From Deltaproteobacteria bacterium (GTDB lineage Bacteria; Desulfobacterota; Desulfobaccia; Desulfobaccales; 0-14-0-80-60-11): DNA of 12,533 bases. This document shows, piece by piece, positions 1-5,984 of the stretch; the first letter of the stretch is position 1, and each line of letters starts with the position of its first letter. Location of the stretch: positions 1-12,533 of the forward strand of contig VGSO01000047.1 of assembly GCA_016874945.1 (NCBI GenBank), read 5' to 3'. The notes beneath the pieces are model-generated. The model did not search any database. It had not been told where the DNA came from and worked only from the letters and a program-made list of their open reading frames with translations. A program made the translations under genes and the position numbers.

Positions 1-180
1 TCTCTGATTCTTGTGGTTCAGGGGATTCAAATGAGGAATTATCGCTCCTATCTCTCCCATCGGCATAGAAAATTATCAGATATGTCGTTGTAGGGATAAA
101 AACCGCGCTCAGTCAAAATTCTTACCGGACAGGCTTGGGGCAAGGGGGAATCTATGGGCTTCCGTCAACACCTTCCCGAA

Positions 181-208
181 AAAACATCGCTCTTTTCCAT
201 GAGCGCCG
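181..208 (-). terminator. possible weak terminator after the MBL gene
   Basis: Read on the minus strand, about 70 nt downstream of the MBL-fold gene, CGCTC and GAGCG form a 5-bp stem around an 8-nt loop, followed within a few bases by a run of six T. The stem is short and the T run is not directly adjacent, so this is a weak candidate. The rest of 1-276 shows no recognisable gene or repeat. Confidence 0.25.
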
Positions 209-276
209 GCCGTTTCGGGCGGTGGGCAGGGAAGCCATCTGCCTCCGGGTCACCCAACCATAATTCGATAAAGGCA

Positions 277-1032
277 TTACACCTGCACCACTAAATCGTC
301 TTCAGCCACGATGACCTCTCCGGCAAACTCCCGGGCCGCCAGCGCCGCCACGTCCACCTCGTCGCAGGGCGGATAGAAATGGGTGAGGAGCAGGCGCTTC
401 ACCCCCGCGGCCGCGGCCAGGCGGCCGGCCTCCGCCGGGGTGAGGTGCCCGGGGATCTTGAAGGGGTTGGCGCACTCCAGCATGAACAGGTCCGCCCCCC
501 GGGCCAGGTCCGCGAGGGAGTCGCTGACGTCCGTGTCGCCGGAGTAGACCAGGGATTTCCCTTCAGCCTCCAGCCGGTAGGCCAGGCTGCCGAAAATGTG
601 GTTGACGGGTGCGGTTTTGACGGCCAGGCCGCCCGTCTCAAAGGCGTCAGGCCTTTCGGGCTCCAGCTCCACCAGGTCCATGAGGCCGGGGGGCGCCTCC
701 ACCCAGGTGCCGAAGGCCCCCTGGAGGTGGGCGTAGAATTCCCGGAAGCCCCGGGCCACCAGGAAATGGAACGGCCGGCTGCGGCTGTAGCCCAGGGAGT
801 AGTGGGTGGCGAAAAGGAAGGGCACCAGGTCGCCCACGTGGTCGGGGTGGAGGTGGCTCAGGGCGATGAGGTCCACCTGGGAAAAGGTGAGACCGTGGCG
901 CAACAGGGCCCGGGTGGCGCCGCTGCCCAGGTCCAGCAGCGCCAGCAGCCCCGCGGCCTGGACCGCATAGGCCGGGGCCCCCCGCCGGAGCGACGGCGCC
1001 CCGGTGCCTGATCCCAAAACGATAAGCTTCAT
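277..1032 (-). CDS. MBL-fold metal-dependent hydrolase (RNase Z-like)
   Basis: This 251-residue protein has the metallo-beta-lactamase fold. The zinc-binding HxHxDH motif is HLHPDH at residues 60-65. Further expected ligands are His145 (VNH), Asp166 (YSGDTD) and His218 (LLLTHF). The motif GHLTPAEAG near residue 195 resembles the HxTxxEA segment of the RNase Z/ElaC-like branch. The N-terminal MKLIVLGSGTGAP is a typical first strand for these phosphodiesterases. It is shorter than tRNA-maturing RNase Z (about 300 residues), so a tRNA 3'-processing role is not assured; another phosphodiester or ester substrate is equally possible. No signal peptide is visible, so it is probably cytoplasmic. The start is ATG, with only a weak AGG about 9 nt upstream. 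It stands alone, transcribed away from the ferritin-like gene's 3' end. Fold assignment is firm; substrate is unknown. Confidence 0.88.
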   Translation of the reverse strand: MKLIVLGSGTGAPSLRRGAPAYAVQAAGLLALLDLGSGATRALLRHGLTFSQVDLIALSHLHPDHVGDLVPFLFATHYSLGYSRSRPFHFLVARGFREFYAHLQGAFGTWVEAPPGLMDLVELEPERPDAFETGGLAVKTAPVNHIFGSLAYRLEAEGKSLVYSGDTDVSDSLADLARGADLFMLECANPFKIPGHLTPAEAGRLAAAAGVKRLLLTHFYPPCDEVDVAALAAREFAGEVIVAEDDLVVQV

Positions 1033-1230
1033 GGATACTGCCTGAGAAGTTGTTCAGGGTGATTATGAAAGACTCACTAACCTCCCCCGGCCCCACTTGA
1101 AAAAAGGGGGGGGTCCCAAATGCCGCCCCCTTGCTGATGCAAGCAGAGCGCGAAAATCAGTTTGCCGATGACTTTTCAGTCCTTGGGTGCGGAATGTGGT
1201 GCGATCCACCGGTAAATCATGGGCAAGGTC

Positions 1231-1264
1231 GAATGGCGGGAAAGCGAAGCGCATCCCGCCATTC
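1231..1264. repeat. 34-bp palindrome, 10-bp perfect stem
   Basis: GAATGGCGGG (1231-1240) pairs perfectly with CCCGCCATTC (1255-1264). The 14-nt interior can form a further GCG/CGC pairing around AAG. Such GCGAAGCGC-centred hairpins are a familiar kind of dispersed intergenic repeat in GC-rich bacteria. Only one copy is seen here. Confidence 0.7.
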
Positions 1265-1359
1265 GTCTTGTCAGTCATCAAGAGGTTCTTTGCATGATTT
1301 CGATGCCATCCGGCTGAACCAGCGGTCCCCGAGGCCTGAGCTTCGGCTGCGCGCCTCTC

Positions 1360-1386
1360 CACCGGCGGGACGCCGGTGCCACCAGG
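1360..1386. repeat. CACCGGCG hairpin repeat, copy A
   Basis: CACCGGCG and CGCCGGTG flank a GGA loop (1360-1378), followed by CCACCAGG. The 27-nt unit recurs at 9555-9581 with one base changed, in the loop. A diverged copy lies at 3252-3279. In translation the minus strand gives the GTGVxPV-type peptide often mistaken for protein. Confidence 0.75.
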
Positions 1387-1419
1387 CCTTATGGGTTCCT
1401 GGTTCCGTTATTTTTCCCC

Positions 1420-1468
1420 AGAACCCAGCACCTCCACCCTGACACCTGGCGCCTGACACCTGAAACCT
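1420..1468 (-). repeat. RGGTTYY heptamer array behind the ferritin-like gene
   Basis: Read on the minus strand (sense of the ferritin-like gene), seven heptamers follow each other without indels: AGGTTTC, AGGTGTC, AGGCGCC, AGGTGTC, AGGGTGG, AGGTGCT, GGGTTCT. The first unit begins 4 nt after the stop codon. The same period and orientation recur behind three other genes in the window. Confidence 0.8.
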
Positions 1469-1472
1469 GCCT

Positions 1473-2000
1473 TTACGCTCCGTCCACGTGGCCCATCTGG
1501 GTGACATAGAACCAGTCCGCGGGGTCGGTGAGGTAGTTGTGCATGTCCAGCAGCGCCAGGTAGTGGCCCCGCTCTTCGTGGGCCAGGCTCATGAAGAAGC
1601 GCCGGGCCAGGGGGATGTTGGTCTCTTTGGCCAGTTTGGTGTAGTAGTCGATGGCGCACTGCTCCATCTTGAGGGCCGTTTTTAAGGCCTCCAGGTCGTC
1701 TTTGCCGCCGGTGCCCTGTTCATCCCTGGTCATGGCCAGGACGCAGACGTACGGTTCGGCCTGGGGCGGTTTGAATTCCGCCAGTTTTTCACTCCAGGCC
1801 GGGTCATTTTGCAGGCTTTGATAGATTTCGTTGAATTTCCGGATGTGGTATGTTTCCGATTCGGCCAAATATTCCAGGATCTCCCGCACCCCTTCACTCT
1901 TCACCTTTTTGGCCGCTTCCAGATAAAACTGACGGCCGTCCACTTCCATCTGGATGGCGTCCTTGAGAGCCTTGAGCATGTATTCCTGTACCGTGGTCAT
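1473..2000 (-). CDS. ferritin-like / rubrerythrin-type di-iron protein
   Basis: This 175-residue protein is a four-helix-bundle ferritin-like protein of the rubrerythrin/YciE-like kind. The di-iron ligand pattern is visible as a duplicated half: Glu19 (MEVDGRQFY) with Glu49-x-x-His52, then Glu113 (MEQCAIDYY) with Glu143-x-x-His146. There is no C-terminal rubredoxin domain (no CxxC pair), so it is not a classical rubrerythrin peroxidase. Likely roles are peroxide or oxygen defence or iron handling in an anaerobe; the electron donor is not evident. The ATG at 2000 was chosen because GGGAG lies 8 nt upstream and family homology begins there. The frame stays open upstream through promoter sequence but that part looks non-coding. 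A TTGACA/TATGTT promoter lies just upstream. A heptamer array begins 4 nt after the stop codon. Confidence 0.9.
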   Translation of the reverse strand: MTTVQEYMLKALKDAIQMEVDGRQFYLEAAKKVKSEGVREILEYLAESETYHIRKFNEIYQSLQNDPAWSEKLAEFKPPQAEPYVCVLAMTRDEQGTGGKDDLEALKTALKMEQCAIDYYTKLAKETNIPLARRFFMSLAHEERGHYLALLDMHNYLTDPADWFYVTQMGHVDGA

Positions 2001-2039
2001 AAGGTGGTCTCCCGTGGTCTGGCAAAAAGCTTTCCTTTG

Positions 2040-2068
2040 AACATAAGACCATGGACCGTTCTTGTCAA
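2040..2068 (-). promoter_or_regulatory. sigma70-type promoter for the ferritin-like gene
   Basis: On the minus strand a perfect -35 box TTGACA (2068-2063) is separated by exactly 17 nt from TATGTT (2045-2040; 4 of 6 to consensus). The predicted transcript would have a leader of roughly 30 nt before the ATG at 2000. This is the best promoter match seen in the window and argues that the upstream open frame is not translated. Confidence 0.65.
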
Positions 2069-2203
2069 AGAGGTTTTTTCCCGGAGATGGGCTCATGGCC
2101 GGATGGCGGGCGCCCAAACCGGGGAAATCCGGCGCCGCCGCAAACGGGCGGAAGTTTGTAAACTTGTGTGGGAGGAGTGTGGCTCCCCCCGCACCCCCCA
2201 TCC

Positions 2204-2235
2204 GTGTAGGGGCGGTGCGCGAATCGTCCCTACAC
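2204..2235. repeat. hairpin repeat in the divergent intergenic region
   Basis: GTGTAGGG (2204-2211) pairs with CCCTACAC (2228-2235). A G-T pair and two more pairs extend the stem to 11 bp around a loop GTGCGCGAAT. It resembles the dispersed 'GTAGGGGCGGTTCGCGAACC' kind of bacterial repeat. It sits 48 nt before the NudL start and may lie in that gene's leader RNA. Confidence 0.65.
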
Positions 2236-2282
2236 AACAATGGGGGTGGGGCAGGGAGCGAGTTGCCAGGGACATGGCCGTC

Positions 2283-2912
2283 ATGGTAAAAAAAGGTATG
2301 TTCACGCTCGGACCGGCGGACCTCAGGAGGATTTTCACCCGGCAGGCGGAACCGGGCGACCCTCCCCAGGGACTGACGCCCGCCGGCGTGCTGGTGCCCG
2401 TCTTCTTCCGGGACGGGGTCCCGCACCTGCTCTTCACCCAGCGGACCCATCTGGTGAAGGACCACCGGGGTCAGATCTCCTTTCCGGGCGGCGTCAGGGA
2501 CTCACGCGATCCGGACCTGATAGCCACGGCCCTCAGGGAAAGCGCCGAAGAGATCGGTCTGGACCCTGCGGTCGTGGAGGTCTGCGGGACCTTCCGACCC
2601 GTGACCACGGTCACCGGCTATTGGGTGGCGCCTTTTGTCTCCCTCATCCCTTACCCCTACTCCTTCCGCTTGAACCGGCGGGAGGTGGCCCGCCTCCTGC
2701 TTTTGCCCCTCCAGGGCTTTTTGGACGCGGACCGCTGGCGCACCGGACCCTATACCTACCGGGACCGCACCGTGCTGGTCTGCTGCTGGCAGGGCGACGA
2801 CGACGTCATCTGGGGGGCCACCGCCCGCCTGCTCCTCAATTTCCTGGCCTGTCTGGGGGAGAACCCCCTGGCGCCGGAAATGAGGGGCAGTTGTGAGCTG
2901 GATGAGGGGTGA
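2283..2912 (+). CDS. nudL: Nudix CoA pyrophosphatase (NudL-type)
   Basis: The 209-residue product matches the CoA diphosphatase branch of Nudix hydrolases, which cleave CoA or its derivatives to 3',5'-ADP and acyl-phosphopantetheine. The branch signature RGQISFPGG is at residues 62-70. It is followed by the Nudix helix with Arg85-Glu86-x-x-Glu89-Glu90-x-Gly92. As in E. coli NudL, the Glu normally found between the glycine and the helix is replaced by an Asp-rich stretch (VRDSRDPD). TVTGYWVAPF (109-118) and DVIWGATARLL (174-184) also match NudL. ATG 2283 was chosen because AGGGA lies 10 nt upstream; ATG 2274 and ATG 2298 are in frame and possible. The ORF is open far upstream, but that part is antisense to the ferritin-like gene. 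No clear promoter was seen. A heptamer array starts 9 nt after the stop. Confidence 0.9.
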   Translation: MVKKGMFTLGPADLRRIFTRQAEPGDPPQGLTPAGVLVPVFFRDGVPHLLFTQRTHLVKDHRGQISFPGGVRDSRDPDLIATALRESAEEIGLDPAVVEVCGTFRPVTTVTGYWVAPFVSLIPYPYSFRLNRREVARLLLLPLQGFLDADRWRTGPYTYRDRTVLVCCWQGDDDVIWGATARLLLNFLACLGENPLAPEMRGSCELDEG

Positions 2913-2921
2913 GAAGCAGGA

Positions 2922-2963
2922 GGGTTCCGGGTTTTAGGTTTTAGGTATGGGGTTCTGGATATG
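2922..2963 (+). repeat. RGGTTYY heptamer array behind the NudL gene
   Basis: Six contiguous plus-strand heptamers in the sense of the gene: GGGTTCC, GGGTTTT, AGGTTTT, AGGTATG, GGGTTCT, GGATATG. The array begins 9 nt after the TGA, and the preceding AGCAGGA may be a decayed unit. This is the only one of the four arrays on the plus strand, matching the only one of the four genes on the plus strand. Confidence 0.75.
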
Positions 2964-3021
2964 TGCCGATACAGTTAAAGATGAAAATACAGGGCCGTTT
3001 GTCTGTGACGTGCTCACGACT

Positions 3022-3074
3022 GGTTCCCAAGCTCCTGCTTGGGAACCGGCTTGCCCGCCAAGCTCCCGCTTGGC
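3022..3074. repeat. double-hairpin CTTGGGAAC repeat, copy 1
   Basis: Hairpin one is GGTTCCCAAGC, loop TCCT, GCTTGGGAACC (3022-3047; 11-bp perfect stem). Hairpin two is GCCAAGC, loop TCCC, GCTTGGC (3057-3074). A near-identical unit of about 60 nt lies at 5925-5984 in the opposite orientation, on the other side of the glgC operon. Confidence 0.8.
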
Positions 3075-3214
3075 CGGGGCTTGGTCCCTCGTCAGACATA
3101 GCGGGGATGGTCTAAGGTCCCCAGGCAGAGCTTGGGGGCAAAATTGCGTTTCCAAGCGGTAGTATGGGAACGAGAGTGGGAAAATGGAAGGCCGTTCCCG
3201 GGGACGTGAGACTG

Positions 3215-3237
3215 GGACACCCGCCCCCGAGGTGTCC
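3215..3237. repeat. GGACACC hairpin repeat, copy A
   Basis: GGACACC (3215-3221) pairs with GGTGTCC (3231-3237) around a C-rich loop, followed by TACATAAA. The related copy at 9677-9700 shares the GGACACCCGCCCC half and is followed by TACCTAAA. Confidence 0.65.
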
Positions 3238-3251
3238 TACATAAACTTTTC

Positions 3252-3279
3252 CAGAAGCCAGGGCGGGATGCCTGTGCCC
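3252..3279 (-). repeat. diverged copy of the CACCGGCG repeat family
   Basis: On the minus strand this segment reads GGGCACAGGCATCCCGCC and then CTGGCTTCTG, encoding the GTGIPPW-type peptide parallel to the GTGVSPV peptide of the 9555-9581 copy. The stem is weaker (CAGGC/GCCCTG). It is assigned to the family with moderate confidence. Confidence 0.45.
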
Positions 3280-3316
3280 TTAGAACTCATGAAATCCTGG
3301 TTATGCCGCATTTCCC

Positions 3317-3358
3317 TAAACCCAAAATCTGACACCTGGCACCTGACACCTGAACCCC
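3317..3358 (-). repeat. RGGTTYY heptamer array behind the histidine phosphatase gene
   Basis: Minus-strand units GGGGTTC, AGGTGTC, AGGTGCC, AGGTGTC, AGATTTT, GGGTTTA follow the TGA stop with no intervening base. The first part shares a 24-nt stretch with the array behind the ferritin-like gene (1441-1464 against 3331-3354, one difference). Confidence 0.8.
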
Positions 3359-4003
3359 TCACCACCCGTTCACGCCGCCGTTGATCAGGCGCACCACCGG
3401 CAGATCCGGGAAGTAGTCGATGATATTGAGGCAACCGTAGCGCTGGTCCAGGCGGAAGAGGTGGTGCAGCGGCAGGCCCAAGGCTTCGGCCAGGATGACC
3501 CGGTTGACCCCGGCGTGGGCCACCAGGGCCAGGGCCTCGCCGGGGTGGGCGGCCAGGAGGTTCCGGAGTTTGGGCAGGACCCGGGCCCTGACGTCCATGA
3601 GGCTTTCCCCTTCGGGCAGGCGGTAGTTGGCCAGGTCCGCGAAGCGGGCCTCCAGTTCCCGGGGGTAGCGGTCGGCGATCTCGCTGAAGTTCAGGCCTTC
3701 CCAGATGCCGAAGTGGATTTCCCTCAGTTCCGGGAAGCATTGCGGCTCGACCTCACGTCCCCGGGCCAGAATTTCCGCGCCCAGCCGGGCCCGGGTCAGG
3801 TCCGAGGCGTAGATGCCGGCCAGGGGCTGGCCCCGGAGCTCCCCCGCCAGATTTTCCAACTGCCGCAGGCCCGCCTCGCTGAGGCCGATGTCGTTGGCGC
3901 CGTGGTACCGGTCCGTATGGCCGTCGGCCACCTGCCCGTGGCGCACCAGGTAGAGACGGGTGGCGGTCAACTCCCCCCGTCGGGCGATGACGTTGACCTG
4001 CAT
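3359..4003 (-). CDS. histidine phosphatase family protein (CobC/GpmB-like)
   Basis: This 214-residue protein belongs to the phosphoglycerate mutase-like histidine phosphatases. The catalytic RHG motif is Arg21-His22-Gly23 in LYLVRHGQ. The second arginine is Arg71 (SDLTRAR), the general acid is probably Glu95 (ELREIHFGIWEG), and the second histidine is His153 (LVAHAGVNR). The LREI-FG-WEG pattern is typical of alpha-ribazole phosphatase and related small-molecule phosphatases, but no other cobalamin genes are present. The ATG at 4003 overlaps the glgC stop as TGATG, so translation is probably coupled; an upstream TTG at 4006 is in frame but less likely. As last gene of a receiver-glgC operon it may act on a sugar phosphate or on carbon storage, which is inference. 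A heptamer array follows the stop directly. Confidence 0.88.
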   Translation of the reverse strand: MQVNVIARRGELTATRLYLVRHGQVADGHTDRYHGANDIGLSEAGLRQLENLAGELRGQPLAGIYASDLTRARLGAEILARGREVEPQCFPELREIHFGIWEGLNFSEIADRYPRELEARFADLANYRLPEGESLMDVRARVLPKLRNLLAAHPGEALALVAHAGVNRVILAEALGLPLHHLFRLDQRYGCLNIIDYFPDLPVVRLINGGVNGW

Positions 4004-5223
4004 CAATCCTCTTCCAGCACCACATTGTTGGGCACGATGACCAGCCCCTCTTCGGTCACCGGGAAGCGCCGGGCGTCCGCCTCACGGTCAAAGCCGAGGC
4101 TGAATTTGGGTGGGATTTTCACCTTATCTTCGATGATGGCCCGGCGCACCCGGGCGCCGGCGCCGACCTCCACTCCGTCCCAGAGGACGGCCTCCTCCAC
4201 CCGGGCCCCCGGGCCCACGGCAACCTGGGGCGACAGCACCGACCGCCTTACCATGGCCTCTTGGATGACGCAGCCGGAGGCGATGAAGGAGTCGCTCACT
4301 TCGACGCCCTTTTTGCCGCTCACAAAGCGGGCCGGAGGGCTCAGGCTGAGGTGCCCCCGGACGGGCCAGACGGGGTCGAACAGATCGAACACCGGGTGCT
4401 CCCCCAGGAGGTCCTGGTGGGCTGCGAAGTAGGCGTCCAGACGGCCGATGTCCCGCCAGTAGTGGGGCGCGCCGGTGGCCGGATGGTGGAAATTGTAGGC
4501 AAAGACCCGCAGGCGTTTCATCATGCTGGGGATGATGTCCCGTCCGAAGTCGTGGTGGCTGTCCTTCTGTTTGGCGTCCCGGATGACCTCCTGGACCAGG
4601 GTCCCGGCCCGGAAGAGGTAAACCCCCATGGAGCCCAGGCAGAAGTCGGGGTTGCCCGGCAGTCCCGGGGGGGCGGCCGGTTTTTCCAGGAAGTCCACCA
4701 CCCGGGAGTCGCCGTCCACCGACAGGATGCCGAAAGAGCGGCTCTCGCTGCGGGGCACCATCACCGCCGCCACCGTCAGGTCCGCCTCCCGGGAGAGGTG
4801 AAAGTCCAGCATGGCGGCATAGTCCATCTTGTAGACATGGTCGCCGGAGAGGATGAGGACTTGGCGGGGGCGCTCCTGGTCCAACAGGTTCAGGTTCTGA
4901 TAAATGGAATCCGCGGTGCCCCGGTACCAGCGGTTGACAGTGATCTGCTGGGGCGGCACCGAATAGATATATTCCCCCAGGTCCGGGTGCATGATGTTCC
5001 AGGCCACCCGCAGGTGCTGGTCCAGGGAAAAGCTGCCGTACTGGCTGAGCACATAAATACGCCGGATGCCGGAGTTGAAACAGTTGGACAGGGTGAAGTC
5101 GATGATGCGGTAGATGCCGCCGAAGGTGATGGCCGGCTTGGCCTTGTCCCGGGTGAGGGGAAAGAGGCGCTCCCCCCGCCCGCCGGCCATGATGATGGTG
5201 GTGAGAGTTTTGAAACGGTCCAT
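4003..5223 (-). CDS. glgC: glucose-1-phosphate adenylyltransferase
   Basis: This 406-residue enzyme makes ADP-glucose from ATP and glucose 1-phosphate, the committed step of bacterial glycogen synthesis. The N-terminal nucleotidyltransferase domain shows the pyrophosphorylase loop AGGRGERLFPLT (13-24), KPAITFGGIYRIIDF (29-43), the metal-binding SGDH (126-129), FLEKP (178-182) for glucose 1-phosphate, and HDFGRDIIP and YWRDIG. The C-terminal third is a left-handed beta-helix of hexapeptide-like repeats (about 310-370), ending in DARRFPVTEEGLVIV as in GlgC. Length fits the family (400-430). ATG 5223 was chosen because it starts just before the conserved loop and overlaps the upstream receiver gene's stop as TGATG; the ORF is open further upstream. 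Family members are usually allosterically controlled by glycolytic intermediates. No other glg genes are in the window. Confidence 0.95.
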   Translation of the reverse strand: MDRFKTLTTIIMAGGRGERLFPLTRDKAKPAITFGGIYRIIDFTLSNCFNSGIRRIYVLSQYGSFSLDQHLRVAWNIMHPDLGEYIYSVPPQQITVNRWYRGTADSIYQNLNLLDQERPRQVLILSGDHVYKMDYAAMLDFHLSREADLTVAAVMVPRSESRSFGILSVDGDSRVVDFLEKPAAPPGLPGNPDFCLGSMGVYLFRAGTLVQEVIRDAKQKDSHHDFGRDIIPSMMKRLRVFAYNFHHPATGAPHYWRDIGRLDAYFAAHQDLLGEHPVFDLFDPVWPVRGHLSLSPPARFVSGKKGVEVSDSFIASGCVIQEAMVRRSVLSPQVAVGPGARVEEAVLWDGVEVGAGARVRRAIIEDKVKIPPKFSLGFDREADARRFPVTEEGLVIVPNNVVLEED

Positions 5224-5585
5224 CACGGCTGTCCTGCACCGATGAGCTCCGAGATTTTCGCCCGGAGTTCCGTGATGTCCGCCGATTTCACCACGTAGGC
5301 GTCCGCCGCCCAACTCATGAAGCTTTCTTTATATTGGGAATAGGCGGTGTGCAGGATGACCTTGAGCCCTTCCTTGAGCCCCAACATGCGGGGCAGGGCC
5401 TCCAGCCCGTCCATGCCGGGCATGCGGATGTCCAGAATGACCAGGTCCAGAGGCTGGTTCTGGACAATAGCCAGCGCCTCCATGGCGTTGCCGGCCACCA
5501 GGACCTGGTAGCCGTTCTCCCGCAGCTCCTCTTCCAACAGGTTGCGGAGGTTCAGATCGTCATCCACCACCAGGATGGTCTTCAT
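5223..5585 (-). CDS. stand-alone response regulator receiver protein
   Basis: This 120-residue protein is a single CheY/Spo0F-like receiver domain with no output domain. The acidic pocket is Asp8-Asp9-Asp10. The phosphoacceptor is Asp52 in LVILDIRMPGMDG, the switch Thr is Thr80, and the conserved Lys is Lys100. It would be phosphorylated by a sensor kinase, which is not in the window, and pass the signal by protein contact or phosphotransfer. An RBS AAGGGAG lies about 9 nt before the ATG. It is the first gene of an operon, and its TGA overlaps the glgC ATG as TGATG. Its place ahead of glgC suggests a link between signalling and carbon storage. Whether it acts on GlgC, on the downstream phosphatase, or on something unrelated cannot be told from the sequence. 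Confidence 0.93.
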   Translation of the reverse strand: MKTILVVDDDLNLRNLLEEELRENGYQVLVAGNAMEALAIVQNQPLDLVILDIRMPGMDGLEALPRMLGLKEGLKVILHTAYSQYKESFMSWAADAYVVKSADITELRAKISELIGAGQP

Positions 5586-5645
5586 GCAGCTTCTCCCTTC
5601 CGCAGGGGGGCCTGAACGGCCGCGGCCCGAACCCCTGCTTCCCCA

Positions 5646-5674
5646 ATAATAAGTATATTTTGCTGCCCGAGCAA
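5646..5674 (-). promoter_or_regulatory. possible promoter of the receiver-glgC operon
   Basis: On the minus strand TTGCTC (5674-5669; 3 of 6 to the -35 consensus) and TATTAT (5651-5646; 5 of 6 to the -10) are spaced by 17 nt, about 60 nt before the receiver ATG. The -35 is weak, so the promoter may be activator-dependent or the call may be wrong. Confidence 0.4.
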
Positions 5675-5746
5675 GCGTACGGCGAATTGTCCTGGAAAAG
5701 TCCTGTGCGGTGCGTCTTGTTTCCTGTCTCTGAAAATGCCTCTCAT

Positions 5747-5791
5747 AGGGCGCGTCTTACGCGCCAAAGACGGTGCGTGAGACGCACCCTA
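5747..5791. repeat. nested double hairpin (GCGTC repeat)
   Basis: GGCGCGT/ACGCGCC (5749-5765, loop CTT) and GGTGCGT/ACGCACC (5772-5788, loop GAG) sit side by side. In addition, the outer arms TAGGGCGCGTC and GACGCACCCTA can pair with each other with one G-T. The element could therefore adopt either two small hairpins or one long one. This resembles the dispersed GTAGGGTGCGTC-type repeat. Confidence 0.7.
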
Positions 5792-5835
5792 CATTTTCAT
5801 GGTTTTGGGTGTTCCCCCGGTACATGATTGGCTCG

Positions 5836-5885
5836 TTCCCAAGCTCCCGCTTGGGAAGGCCTTTTTCTTACCAAGCTCTGCTTGG
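5836..5885. repeat. double-hairpin CTTGGGAAC repeat, copy 2
   Basis: TTCCCAAGC, loop TCCC, GCTTGGGAA (5836-5857; 9-bp stem) is followed by CCAAGC-TCT-GCTTGG (5871-5885). This is the same two-hairpin layout and orientation as copy 1, but more diverged. Confidence 0.7.
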
Positions 5886-5924
5886 GGACCCTGCGGGCTC
5901 CGGTGCGCCTCTGAATGATAGTGA

Positions 5925-5984
5925 GGCTCCGGCCAAGCGGGAGCTTGCCGCACAAGTGGGTTCCCAAGCAGGAGCTTGGGAACC
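5925..5984. repeat. double-hairpin CTTGGGAAC repeat, copy 3 (inverted)
   Basis: GGTTCCCAAGC, loop AGGA, GCTTGGGAACC (5959-5984) is the exact reverse complement of 3022-3047. The second hairpin part (5931-5950) also matches copy 1 in reverse complement. Its edge at 5984 abuts the last heptamer unit behind the CFeSP-like gene. Confidence 0.8.

Larger units (their letters stand above)
1033..1472. other. intergenic spacer with several short repeats
   Basis: I see no credible gene in these 440 bases between the MBL gene's start and the ferritin-like gene's stop. They hold a G-run/C-run element at about 1083-1115, a 10-bp-stem palindrome at 1231-1264, a CACCGGCG/CGCCGGTG hairpin at 1360-1378, and a heptanucleotide array at 1420-1468. 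ORFs running through the spacer are translations of these repeats. Confidence 0.7.
2913..3358. other. convergent intergenic spacer packed with repeats
   Basis: No gene is seen in these 446 bases between the converging 3' ends of the NudL and histidine phosphatase genes. They hold a heptamer array at each end (2922-2963 plus, 3317-3358 minus), a double-hairpin CTTGGGAAC element (3022-3074), a partial further copy around 3127-3175, a GGACACC hairpin (3215-3237) and a diverged GTGxxP-type repeat (3252-3279). ORFs here are repeat translations. Confidence 0.7.

Noticed and set aside
1033..1472. tRNA, riboswitch or small RNA in the spacer
   Set aside because: No T-loop, anticodon arm or known riboswitch core could be recognised. 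The visible structure is explained by repeats.
1809..2282. N-terminal extension of the NudL ORF
   Set aside because: It is antisense to the ferritin-like gene and crosses a hairpin repeat. NudL homology starts after 2283.
2001..2465. N-terminal extension of the ferritin-like ORF back to 2465
   Set aside because: The extension lies over a good sigma70-type promoter and antisense to the NudL gene, and has no ferritin-like residues. The ATG at 2000 has its own RBS.
3237..3740. 167-aa minus-strand ORF ending in the spacer
   Set aside because: It is an out-of-frame shadow of the histidine phosphatase that then reads through heptamer and GTGxxP repeats.
3359..4003. Naming the phosphatase cobC
   Set aside because: The motif set fits but no cobalamin gene is nearby, and many histidine phosphatases share these motifs.
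3461..5298. Long plus-strand ORFs opposite glgC and the phosphatase
   Set aside because: They are antisense shadows of well-identified genes; composition is typical of reverse frames in GC-rich DNA.
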